This document shows positions 1 through 9,579 of a DNA stretch of 64,000 nt, piece after piece; the stretch's first letter is position 1; each line of letters starts with the position of its first letter. The position numbers and the translations under genes are program-made. The stretch is from Asparagopsis taxiformis (Eukaryota > Rhodophyta > Florideophyceae > Bonnemaisoniales > Bonnemaisoniaceae). The stretch lies in NCBI GenBank assembly GCA_030407315.1, contig JALQPE010000083.1, positions 399,947-463,946 on the forward strand. Direction: 5' to 3'. The notes under the pieces were generated by a model. That model made no database searches and was not told where the DNA came from. It saw nothing but the letters and a program-made list of their open reading frames with translations.

Positions 1-2493
1 ACGCCGGCCGTATTTCTCCAGCTTCTCTTGCAATGTATTGTTGTATCAACTGTACGCGCACATGGCAGCAAATGTGTATCTTCCACTGTGACGCTCACGC
101 CATTTGCTCCAATTATTGAATTTCTCTCAATGCGGTGCCACTCTCAGCAGGAGGTACCCAACCCTACGGTTGTGTAATCGCTCGGCTTATAAGGGTAACC
201 TCGAGGATTACACTTCACAATGACTCACGTTCCAGGTAATAGTGTGCTGCGCTGGAGCCATTGGGCGCTTGCAATGATTGGTGGTGCAACACAAATTGAA
301 TTTGGAAGCCAAACTGTGTATACTACGTTCCACTGCACTCCTGTGGTGTAAAGTGAAATGGTTTTACACATGTTGCACGCTCGCTGCAACGATAGATGGT
401 GCGGCTAAGCAAGTAACAGTTGTTATCTGTGCTAGCTCTCGCACGACGATGTAACAAATGTTCCAGAATATAGCCACTCGACTGTCAGGTTTTTCAGAGT
501 TGTATCTAATTTCACGGTGTGTAATTCAAAATAGTACAACGGGTGACCTCACGTTACACCGAGGAACGTCCATTAGGTGCGGCGGTGGAAGCGCGACAAG
601 TCCAACGCGGCGATCCAGTGGATCCATGGTGAATGTTTCTCAAGATGCGGCTCGGTGCATTCCCTAGGCGTGTCCACGGTGCGATTGGAGCTGGCTATTA
701 TCGTTTAACTGTAACTATGCTGAATGAATTGATCGGCGGTTTACCTCTACTGGCGCATGTCTCGATAGAAGCTGAGTTTGGATGATCACTGCAGCGTTGA
801 ATTGAGGCGATCTGTGGTAGAAACGTTGAATTGCCGTGCACGAAAAAGCAGGTAACCAATCATTCTATAATGCTTTCCGCAGCAAAGTGTGTGCTGGCGT
901 GGCAGTGAGCGGCACGCGGCGATCCAATTTTGAACGGAGCATAGCGGGGTGATGTCTCGAGTTAATGAGCTAGACTATTGATAAGACGTTGTGTCTCGAT
1001 AGCGGGGGATAGTGCGTCGCGCGGGGGGGGGTGATCAACGCAAGAAAAGACAGCGTGGGTGATTGAAGTGGATTGGTAAAACGGTTTGACTATGTACATA
1101 TATATAAAAGTTGTGGATCTATCTAACAAGTATGGAGAAGAATCGATTCTTCAAATTGGCATCGACCGATGGCGGTGTACACGTGTGGCAAGTTGTGTCG
1201 TGCAATTGCTGAGCGCGTGATGGGGTGTTGCGCTGCGCCAGTGAAATCGGATGAGCAGCGTCTGGCGCGGTCCTCACAGGCGCCGGCACCGTTGATACGC
1301 TTTTTGCCTTGTATGTCCACCGTGACCAGCGATCCATCGCTGCTCATCCATCAATTTCGCTCTTGTCCTATTCCGTCCTCTGCAGCTTTATTCGTTGCTT
1401 CCTTGTATTCACTTTAGTGAAAGATATAATTGTGATCTGCACATGCAGTCAGTCAGTCAGTCTCTTTCCCCAAGTCCCTTAACACACTCTGAATTACTCG
1501 ACCTGTGCTGTCGCACTCTCGACAGACGCCCGCCCGCCCACGCACGCAGTAAAGCTTCGCGCTGTGCCATGCCGTGCAGTGCCGTGCTACGCTGCGCAGC
1601 CAGCCGCAGCACAGCGTCGCACCGCGCCGCGCCGCACCGCCCCCGCCCACCCACGTAACATACAGTAGTGTAGCATCCAACCTACTCGCTCCGCACTGCC
1701 ACAGAAAACAACTCCTCTTTCATCCATTCAATCGCCACTACAACTTGTCTTTTCCACAATGCCCAGCGCCCGTCCCACACTTTAATAATCAATTCTCTCT
1801 GATGCCACAATATATCACGGTACGACCACTAAGCTCAATAACTGCACATGCCTCACCCCTGCCATTGGCGCTCAAATGTAACCCCGAGGTCCACGTCCAC
1901 TCCGCAACCCTCCATTTCATTTCAAATCTGCCCAACACACCCAGCCCAACAATATGCGTACGGTCCGCCACTCGATTCCAGCCTCCATTCTAAAAAAAGG
2001 ATCACCTCAGCACACATCCACATTCTCTAATGAAACATCAGCCGACTACACCCCACCACCCTCCGACTGTCCGACAGGCTCGCGCCCCTCGCCCTTACCT
2101 CGCCCAAGCAGTCACATCAATTTCACACCCGCTCAGTCCGACGCCCTGCGCCCTGCTGGAGTGTGTTCGTTAGTGTCGTCCGCCTAATATTCCATCAGAC
2201 CTTATCGTGCGTCCACGCTTCACTACTTTTAGATATCCAATCGTTTCGCTCGTCAACTCGACAGCCTGTAGACGCACACCGTGATGTTCTGACGCGTAAA
2301 AGCTCAAACCAAAACACTATCCATCCCACCAGCCTCGTGCCAACGTACATTTCTATCCCTACCCTATCCCCGACACTATCAAACACTATATTAACCTCGC
2401 CGCCGCCGCCATTGCTCCCTCACTACTGCAGCTTCCCACCTCCTCACCAACTATCCGCAGCGCAACTACCCGTCCGCTCACGCTCTCCAGCAT
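1..2493. other. Gene-free region with C-rich leader
   Basis: No ORF here has a recognisable product. Positions 1-1400 are mixed sequence with a G9 run at 1023-1031 and four tandem AGTC units at 1447-1462. From about 1640 to 2490 the + strand becomes C/A/T-rich and G-poor, which keeps several frames open by composition alone. I read that tract as promoter and 5' leader of the zinc-finger gene that starts at 2494. Confidence 0.5.
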
Positions 2494-3117
2494 ATGGCTA
2501 TCACAGAAAATTCATCCAACCGAAGAATGACTATCCAGTCTCTCTTGAACGAGCCTGCAACTGAAGTTCTTCCGGCTAGATCCAGTAGCAGTTCCCAATC
2601 CAGGCCATATTCTTGTGAACTATGCGAGAAAAGGTGAGCTATTCACTGGTACTTCCTACTTTGCTACAGCATTTGCTAACCAACATCCATTTCCTGCCTA
2701 TCCCATATCCAGCTTTACACAAAAGGCCGACGTCAGAAAGCATAAATTAACTGTTCACATGAAAGCACGTGACTTCCGATGCGACAACTGTGGTCTCAAG
2801 TTTGGTGAGGTATGTTCATCGCCACACTGTGTATTCCTTTCATAGTGTACATAATTGCTAACGTTTCATTCCCAATGTGGCTTTCACAGCGCGGAAACCT
2901 GAATAAGCATGTGAAAAGTATCCATCTGAAGGAGAGAAACTTCCGATGCCATCAATGTGATGCTTCCTTCCCGTTCCGAAATGGACTGTCCGAACACGTA
3001 CGCATGCGTCATACAGATGAGCGTCCCTACGCCTGCTCAGAATGTTCCTCTACTTTCAAGAAGAAGAGTCATCTGCACCGTCATACTTCTGCAGTGCATA
3101 ATTCTACAGTCAGATAA
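2494..3117 (+). CDS. C2H2 zinc-finger protein, three exons
   Basis: Exons 2494-2633, 2713-2809 and 2890-3117 join in frame through two GT-AG introns (donors GTGAGC and GTATGT; acceptors ending TCCAG and CACAG) to give 154 residues. The joined protein has a short Ser-rich N-terminus and four consecutive C2H2 fingers of the form C-x2-C-x12-H-x3-5-H. Finger 1 (YSCELC...HKLTVH) and finger 2 (FRCDNC...HVKSIH) are each split by an intron; fingers 3 and 4 lie in the last exon. The fingers are joined by linkers such as DERPY and KARDF, close to the TGEKP type. Known role of such proteins: sequence-specific DNA or RNA binding, here probably a transcription factor. No other domain is visible. The start is the first in-frame ATG after the C-rich leader. 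The gene model is firm; the target is unknown. Confidence 0.85.
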
Positions 3118-3763
3118 TCTTGAATCAGATAGGTTGCATTCAACGCAGCGGCGTAATGAGCGACTTGACTTTGAAATCTTCTAGGGGATTCGTAGCTACC
3201 AATCTCAGGATTGTCTGGAAACGCAGAGGTATTTCACCTCCACAGCGTTACCTGCCCGAATCATCCAAGTAGGATAGATGTTCTGATCTGCTAACAATCT
3301 AACTGCCATGGAATAGATGTATGAATCGGTTATACTAGAGAACATGCATGCTCTCGGCTGTGCTTCACAACGCACCGTCTCTTCTACTGATTCACAGTGT
3401 TCTTGGTGATGAAAAAGGCAATCGATCTAGACCTTCCAGCCCTTACTGTGTTGAGCTTGGTTGTTCCTTTCGGTATCTACAATCCATCTAAAGAATCCTC
3501 TTTCTCCGATGCAGTTGTGTTTTCAAGAAATTGTACCTTTAGAATAGAGCCGCGAGCTAATCAAATATCGGTTTCAGAAAATTATATTGAGCTGGAGTTG
3601 AAATGGTATGCAAACTATTGAACAACTTTTACTGGACGAAGCCATACACGCCCTTGCCAATAATCTACGAATAGTAGCGGCTGGTCCGCTTGAAAATACC
3701 GTTTGATCAAAAGCACGCTGTCCTCCCAAGACACCAGTGTTCTATTTCAATACAGAGGTTGTA
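3118..3763. other. Intergenic region
   Basis: AT-richer spacer holding the 3' UTR of the zinc-finger gene and the presumed promoter of the dipeptidase gene. A 74-codon frame at 3397-3621 lacks any recognisable motif and I do not treat it as a gene. Confidence 0.4.
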
Positions 3764-5569
3764 ATGGCGAAAGGAATCGATAGAATCATTGCGCAAGCCC
3801 TGGTAGGTTTCAAAAGTCGAGCTTCGATGAATCTCACCATTTGTGCGATACTTACTTTTCCTATGGTCTTGTTAGACTGTTTTTGCCCCTCTACTATTCT
3901 TATTCTGTGCTGTAGCAATCATTTACTCCCTTCTCAACGCGGCTAAGCGACCAATCATCAGCGTACTGATTCCGGTGGTGTGTGCACTATTGCTAACTGG
4001 CTTCTTCAAGTATACGCCGATTTTGGTGGAAGACCTCATCAACAGCGCATCCCTTCCCATTCTTCCGCAATATATCCATCATGCAGAGTCGTATTCAGAT
4101 ACCTTTGATGTTGCTGACTTGCACTGTGATGCTTTGCTGTGGCCATCACGCGACCTGCTGACTACTCAAAAACACCCCTTCTATACAAGCCGACCGGTTG
4201 GAATGGTTGATATCCCAAGACTTGTAAAAGGGAGGGTAAAGATTCAAGTGTTTGCTGTATGTTTTCTTATGAAGTCTGCTACACCTGTGTTCGTCGTTCT
4301 CTTTATTGTCTAACTTATGAAAGATGGTGTTTCTCCCAGGCTGTCAACTCGGTTCCTCGCAAGTTGAATTTCGAAAAGAATGCGCGTCCCACTGTGCTCT
4401 CTGATGTGTTGGTGTTGAAAACAATCCTGGAACGATGGCCATACCAAACTTGGTTGAGCGCTAAAGAAAGAGTACTGTACCAGTTTGAGCGACTTCATAG
4501 CATTGCTGCAAACAGCGCTGGACAGTTGAAAATAGTACGGAGTGGAAATGACCTTGACGATACGTCCAGTGAATTCAAGGTACACGCAATAATGGCTGTA
4601 GAGGGCTTGAGTTGTTTGGAGAATGATATCGATAATGTTGACAAGTTTTTTGATGCTGGCATCCGAATCCTGTAAGTCGTATCAGAAGCCTCAAGCGCTC
4701 TTGAACAAATGGTTTCAACTTGTACTCTCAATAATCAACGCGTATCTAAATATTGTGTTCTAACCGTGGACTGTGAACGTTGCCATTATGCTAGGGGACC
4801 GACACATTTCTTTGATACGGAGGTATGTGAGTGGCATCTATACCATGCATATGATAGGTACGCCTTGACAGTCCAAAACAATACCAATGATCTAACGTGA
4901 ATTGTATGATGATCTCTGGTCACTGACTACGTCTTAGGTTGGAGGTTCTTTATCTGGAGAATGTCTGTGTGGACTGACAGAGTTTGGAAGGAAAGTCATT
5001 AGCAGAATGAAAAGCTTGGGAATGATTATTGACCTTGCTCATGCATCTGTTGCTATGATGTCGGACATTCTTAATTTGGACGAAAGCGAACGTAAGTTGA
5101 GTTGTATCGAATATCACAAATAACTGTCATGATCGAGTCAACGAATCACAAACTGATCAAACCTCACGCGGAATCCCTCTCAACTCCAGGCCCGGCATTG
5201 ATGATATCGCACACCGGATTGTCAGGTGTGTGTGAAAGCCAGAGAAATTTGGCTGATGATACGGTGAAGCGCATAGCTGAAGCGGGCGGACTAATTGGCA
5301 TCACATTGTTCGAACCAGCTCTCTGCGGTGGTGATATAGTTGGATCCTTTGTAAAAAGCGTGCGCCATGCATCTCAACTTGTTGGTGGCGTCGACTCCAT
5401 CGCACTCGGAAGTGATTGGGATGGGAAAATCCACACATCTATATCGGCTGCTGACACACATATACTTGCTGCAAGTTTACACTCAGTTGGGAATTTCTCA
5501 AAAGAGGAGGTGAGAAAGATAATGTACGAAAATGCATATCGATTCTTTAGAAGCTCACTGGCACGTTAA
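3764..5569 (+). CDS. Membrane dipeptidase family (M19), six exons
   Basis: Exons 3764-3806, 3916-4256, 4340-4671, 4795-4822, 4938-5091 and 5190-5569 join in frame to about 425 residues. Family M19 enzymes are zinc dipeptidases that cleave dipeptides, and in animals leukotriene D4. Visible motifs: the metal-binding HxD (DLHCDAL, H84/D86), the bridging glutamate (AVEGLS, about E216), the THFFD segment, DLAHAS, the ISHTG...SQRN segment, and GSDWDG. A hydrophobic stretch at about residues 28-45 suggests an N-terminal signal anchor; no C-terminal GPI-type tail is seen. Exon 4 is only 28 nt and supplies the GPTHFFDTE residues, so it is well supported by family conservation. The first exon and its donor are the least certain part, because two donors (3803 and 3807) exist and only the second keeps the frame. 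AATAAA follows at 5646. Confidence 0.85.
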
Positions 5570-5645
5570 GAAGATTGCACAAGACGGGCAACTGACCAAA
5601 GGGAGTGGGATGCCAACATGCCATGGCGCTGTAGTTAAGTAGGAG

Positions 5646-5651
5646 AATAAA
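5646..5651 (+). terminator. Polyadenylation signal AATAAA
   Basis: AATAAA about 75 bp downstream of the dipeptidase stop codon and before the convergent acyltransferase gene. Confidence 0.5.
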
Positions 5652-5690
5652 CTATGCTCTGTTACTGAACATGATGCTCTAAAGCAAAGG

Positions 5691-6707
5691 TTACTTATGT
5701 TTTAGTGGCGGTCTGGTCTGTATCTCTGGTGGCAATGCCGAGTCGATAGCCTTGAAGGCCAAGTCCTGCACTTCACTGACTGATTTGTCTGCAGTTTCAA
5801 TGGGCGGATGGATGACAAGTGAAATAGGAGTTGGGGGGAATCGCAGGGGGACCCAAGCATAGGACGGCATAGAATCGCGAGTTCCAAGGATAGTGACGGG
5901 GACGACGGGCAAATTCTCCTGCTTTGCACAGCGGAATGCGCCGGACTGAAAGCGTCTGAGCTTTCCTGTCTCGCTGCGAGTGCCCTCTGGAAAGACGACA
6001 AGGGAGAGACCGACGCGGACGCAGGCGACCATTTTACGAAAGGCTTCAATTTGTCCGCGACGATTCATGCGACGCACGGGGATATTACCGGTCATGCGCA
6101 TGGCCCAGCCGACGATGGGGATATCGAAGACCTCTGCTTTGGAGAGGAAGCGCATGCGACGATTGAGGTAGCCGAACGAGTAGATGTCGAGATACGAGGT
6201 GTGATTGGCGACGTAGACGCCGACCTGGCCGGGCGGGAGCATGTTGGAAATTCCGTGGATTTTGGGGGTCATGAAGACGGTCGCCAGGGAGACCTTGAGC
6301 CAGGTGGTGGCGATAAAGTCGTGGAAGCGTCGGAGACCACGATCGAAGCAGAGCACGAATGGGTGCATGACGAGCATTGGGATGAAGAGGACGACGGACC
6401 AGGCATAGGTGATGAAGAGGAAGAAGAGACCGAAGAGGGAGATTTTCTTCTTCTTATCGAGGCGCTTTTTGGACGCGCCGGCGTTATCATTGGGGAGATT
6501 GGGCTGCGGAGTCGCGCCGCCGCGCGCAGAGTCGGCACTGGCGGTTGCCAATGGGGCGATGGGACGGCGGCGGGGGAGGGAGGGGAGGCGCGGACTGGTG
6601 ATGCGGCATGGGCGATTGTGGAATGATGAGGCGCGGAGCGCGGCGGGACGGGAGAGAAGTGTTGGCGCGTGTGCAAACGCCGGAGAGGTTGTGGGCGGTT
6701 GGAACAT
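5691..6707 (-). CDS. Plastid 1-acylglycerol-3-phosphate acyltransferase (PlsC family)
   Basis: 338 residues. PlsC-type enzymes transfer an acyl chain to the sn-2 position of lysophosphatidic acid to make phosphatidic acid, the precursor of membrane lipids. The catalytic H-x4-D motif (NHTSYLD, H169/D174) and the FPEGTRS motif (239-245) are present, with GNIPVRR in between as in the family. Residues 1-80 are rich in Ser, Ala, Arg and Pro with few acids, a plastid transit-like extension. A membrane segment follows at about 91-118. The protein therefore probably acts at the plastid envelope, like plant ATS2. The start is an ATG at the head of the transit-like region. The gene converges on the dipeptidase gene and is divergent from the CDV3-like gene. 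A G9 run lies just upstream at 6721-6729. Confidence 0.9.
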   Translation of the reverse strand: MFQPPTTSPAFAHAPTLLSRPAALRASSFHNRPCRITSPRLPSLPRRRPIAPLATASADSARGGATPQPNLPNDNAGASKKRLDKKKKISLFGLFFLFITYAWSVVLFIPMLVMHPFVLCFDRGLRRFHDFIATTWLKVSLATVFMTPKIHGISNMLPPGQVGVYVANHTSYLDIYSFGYLNRRMRFLSKAEVFDIPIVGWAMRMTGNIPVRRMNRRGQIEAFRKMVACVRVGLSLVVFPEGTRSETGKLRRFQSGAFRCAKQENLPVVPVTILGTRDSMPSYAWVPLRFPPTPISLVIHPPIETADKSVSEVQDLAFKAIDSALPPEIQTRPPLKHK

Positions 6708-7091
6708 TGCTGGCAGCTAAGGGGGGGGGAGTGCGAAATGCCTCTGGGACTGTACAGCGGGCGCGGGAGGATCAGGTCGACATTGGAAGGAGGGAGGAGG
6801 GTGGGCTGATTGCGGGAGTCGACGCGGAGATTGGATGGCGCGCGGGATCTTGGAAGCGACGTTGATGGTGTATGGACGGAGATCTGCGTTAGTGCTCCAG
6901 TCGTATGCGAATCGAAATAATTTGAAAAGTATTCGACTTATCATTGGACTCCAGCACGCACATCCAATGCGCTTACGTTAATTCGGGTAGTACCCTCGCA
7001 TTTGATTTGGCATACCTCACTACGCCTTTGACCTAAATACTCCCCTCTCCCTTACCTTGCCCGTCCACCACCCTCTTCAACTGCCGCCAAC
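6708..7091. promoter_or_regulatory. Shared upstream region of two divergent genes
   Basis: 384 bp separate the acyltransferase start (minus strand) from the CDV3-like start (plus strand). The half nearest the acyltransferase is purine-rich on +, that is pyrimidine-rich in its sense direction. The half nearest the CDV3-like gene is C/T-rich on +. No specific element is identified. Confidence 0.45.
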
Positions 7092-7772
7092 ATGTCAGAC
7101 CTCAACGATTTCTTCGCAAAGAAGGACCGCAAGAAGAAGCGCGCCGGTCTCAAAAGTGCCCAAGCTGCAGCCACAGTAGAAGCACCCAAAGTAGACCAAG
7201 TGCCAGTGGAAACCATACCAGTACCGCCACCCAAGCAGCCGGACGATGGCTGGATCGAAATTGACGATCCCAGAGGTGCACAGGTCAATACAGGTGGTCG
7301 CACAGTTGTTGAATTCAAGAGGTACCCCTTCGCCTATCCACCATTTCACATCCTCGTTTCAGCCAGCCCACTGACACCAAACTTCCTTCTATTTCCAACT
7401 GCAGAGACGTAGAGGACAAAGAACTCATTAATGAAGGTAATGATGATTCCGAAAAGTTCAGTGGCTGGATCAAATCACAAGCCCAACAAAACCAAGGTAA
7501 GCTCAATGTCCTCAACTCACCCAAATTCAATCCGTAGCCTCTGACACTCGTCTCTCGCACCGCGTATAATAGAAAATGCGACAGACAAACCGACTGCACC
7601 AACCTCAGCTGGAACGGCTTTCCCGACGCTCGCAGACGCCGCCAACGCGCCTAAAGTGCCCGTCTCGCGTCCACGTACCGCATCCAAGACAGGCTCGTCC
7701 TACGCTTCCGCTGGCCGCCCGCGATTCACTAATAGCAAACTGGCAAACAGAGCGCAGACCTCATCAAAATAG
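7092..7772 (+). CDS. CDV3-like protein, three exons
   Basis: Exons 7092-7321, 7405-7496 and 7573-7772 join in frame to 173 residues. The N-terminus (SDLNDFFAKKDRKKKR) closely resembles the start of animal CDV3, which begins with a DNFFAK(R/K)DKKKK segment. A Trp/acidic patch (DGWIEIDD, then DVEDKEL) and a short FPTLADA motif near the C-terminus match the spacing of CDV3's conserved patches (its FPSL motif). The rest is low-complexity and probably disordered. CDV3 is a conserved cytosolic protein of unclear molecular function, so none is assigned. The first donor is GTACCC, which is weak, but the join is required to keep the frame. The gene converges on the RAP1-like gene with a 150-bp gap. 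Confidence 0.7.
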
Positions 7773-7922
7773 ATTAGCTCCGTCTTTGATCCACACGCCA
7801 TCTTCAACGATAACGCACCTCAACGCTCTGTAACAATGACCAAAATTACGATAAGTTGACTCAATACAAACCAACTTGGCATTTTGTATTGCAAAATGCA
7901 AATTCACGGCAAACATGTGCGC

Positions 7923-9125
7923 TCATTTCTTTCCCATGATGGTCTTTATCGCTTTTTCAACATTGCCGCGTTCCTTCCGCAGAGCTCGGAACGCACGCCT
8001 CTTAGACACTCCTGCTCGTTGTGCTAGGCCGGCTACAGCTTTTCGTGCAGCCTCCTTCAATACTGCTGATCTTTTCTTCCCATCCTCCTTGTTAAGACGC
8101 TCTCGTTTCTGCCCCGACCTATTAAATGCCTTGCTCACCCCATTCTCTCTCCTCTCATCCCCTGTGTCCTCAAGCCCATTCAATCGCTTTCCCTCTTCGT
8201 CACTCCGCTGCCCCTCCTCGTTGACAAGATGCGTGCATCTTTGCATACATTCTTCAGCACTTCGGAAGGGCGGCAGTAGATTCGCCTTGCTCACTGAAAT
8301 CCACGCCTCGAGATTCCCGCATAACTCTTGTCCAAGCTGTTTTGCGTCCTCGTATATTTCGAAAATGATGTCATCTTCTTCGGCACTCCACTCGTGTTCA
8401 GTCTCCGTCTCCTGTGCGCCTGCCATTTCTCTTGTATGCATCTCTTTTCCAGCTGGATCAAACAGAGTAAAGTTTGAGGATTTCTGCGCCGCACACTTTC
8501 TTTCTTTTTCCTCGACAGTGCACTCTTGGGCAGTCATTGGTACGTACGATGCAGGGGAAACGGTTATCTGCGGTAAATCCATCAACTGCTGAGACAGTGC
8601 ATTTGTGCCGCCACCCAAAGATTCAGTTGCAGCTGAAGAAGTATCACCGGCCTGTGCTTCCACACTGGTATTTAGAGCTGCTTCTTCCTGTTCGACATTC
8701 AGTTGTTCGCCTTGTTTCGATTTTTTCATTTCATTACCTTCATGCTTCATATCAGACGTAGATGTGCAGTTTACGGGCTCTTCTCTCTGTTTCGGTTTCT
8801 CAGGGGTGTTTTTGCATGACGGTACTAGTTTAAAATGTTCAAGGTTCAACAAACGACCTTCCTTAATACATTCAGTGACGAATTTGACCGAGTAGACGGT
8901 ACGACCCTTTGCACGAGGGCGAGCGAGCGGATCCACCAGCGCAATGATACTGGACTCTTCCGGCCCAGGTTCCTGATGGATGATACCACCGTTGAGACGA
9001 ATGAGACGCTCGGTGCGAATCCGGCCTGTCTTTACAAGCCCTATATAGAAATCCATGGGGCGAGGCACGCGTTCTCCATCCAGCGGAATGGATTTGACAA
9101 AGATTCGAGACGCTTTCGACGTCAT
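7923..9125 (-). CDS. RAP1-like telomere protein (BRCT, Myb, C-terminal helical module)
   Basis: 400 residues from the ATG at 9125; the frame stays open to 9326, but the upstream part has no domain. Residues 7-100 form a BRCT-like domain that follows animal RAP1 (TERF2IP) along its length: RIFVKS near the start, DFYIG, LIRLNGG, HQEPG, then SVKFVTECI and LLNLEHFKL, where human RAP1 has FVRDDG, SFYVRP, LILHGGG, QEPG, STQYILDCV and LELEAYRL. Residues 244-301 form a Myb/SANT-like helical domain (EWSAEEDDIIFEIY...AW...R). Residues 353-398 resemble the RAP1 C-terminal module (AGVSKRRAFRALRKERGNVE; the human counterpart has a sequence ending in KNSGELEA). The domain order matches RAP1, which binds TRF2 or telomeric DNA at chromosome ends. 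Residues 105-240 are low-complexity and acidic. Function is inferred from architecture; a different BRCT-Myb protein remains possible. Confidence 0.65.
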   Translation of the reverse strand: MTSKASRIFVKSIPLDGERVPRPMDFYIGLVKTGRIRTERLIRLNGGIIHQEPGPEESSIIALVDPLARPRAKGRTVYSVKFVTECIKEGRLLNLEHFKLVPSCKNTPEKPKQREEPVNCTSTSDMKHEGNEMKKSKQGEQLNVEQEEAALNTSVEAQAGDTSSAATESLGGGTNALSQQLMDLPQITVSPASYVPMTAQECTVEEKERKCAAQKSSNFTLFDPAGKEMHTREMAGAQETETEHEWSAEEDDIIFEIYEDAKQLGQELCGNLEAWISVSKANLLPPFRSAEECMQRCTHLVNEEGQRSDEEGKRLNGLEDTGDERRENGVSKAFNRSGQKRERLNKEDGKKRSAVLKEAARKAVAGLAQRAGVSKRRAFRALRKERGNVEKAIKTIMGKK

Positions 9126-9579
9126 CGTACATTCAAACGGGCGTTGCGTGTCGGAATGCTTGTGTCGGGTGGCGTGTACAGCGGGAGCAATCTGTGTGAT
9201 AGAAACGGGCTGGGATGCATCCCAATCAGTTTTTATGGTACTCGAAGGAGAAGATCTTGCCGTATTTGGCGCCAAATACAATAATTTGAAGGGTACGAAT
9301 GTAATTGGAGAAATTATGTATGGCATTTACAAATGACAGGCGGGCAAAGTGCGTCAAGCTGGATGCGACGTGACCGCGCGCGAGCAAGCTTTGAACAACT
9401 CGCAACACATCCGGATAGTTCAAGCCTGAAGTCCAGTCGTGATCCACCGCATTCGACTGTAGCGACTTGTGCATATTAGCGTGGCCACAAATTAGGCAGT
9501 GCATCTGCATTTGGCCCTCGCCCACCCTAAACGGTGAGTCTGTGCACCCCGCGCGCACCCGCGGGGTGCTTGTTCCGAC
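9126..9579. promoter_or_regulatory. Shared upstream region, RAP1-like and trihelix genes
   Basis: 454 bp between two divergently oriented starts. The RAP1 reading frame continues without a stop to 9326, so a longer N-terminus cannot be excluded. No TTAGGG-type repeat or other clear element is visible. Confidence 0.4.

Noticed and set aside
458..667. 69-codon plus-strand frame near the left edge
   Set aside because: No motif and no composition change; expected by chance.
1023..1031. G9 run, with another at 6721-6729
   Set aside because: Simple homopolymers; no further shared sequence that would suggest a repeat family.
1574..2564. Overlapping plus-strand frames upstream of the zinc-finger gene
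   Set aside because: They lie in a C-rich leader and overlap each other in different frames; the products are Pro/Ser/His-rich.
6051..6626. 191-codon acidic frame on the plus strand
   Set aside because: Antisense shadow of the acyltransferase gene.
7876..8592. 238-codon plus-strand frame
   Set aside because: Antisense shadow of the RAP1-like gene, which has recognisable domains.
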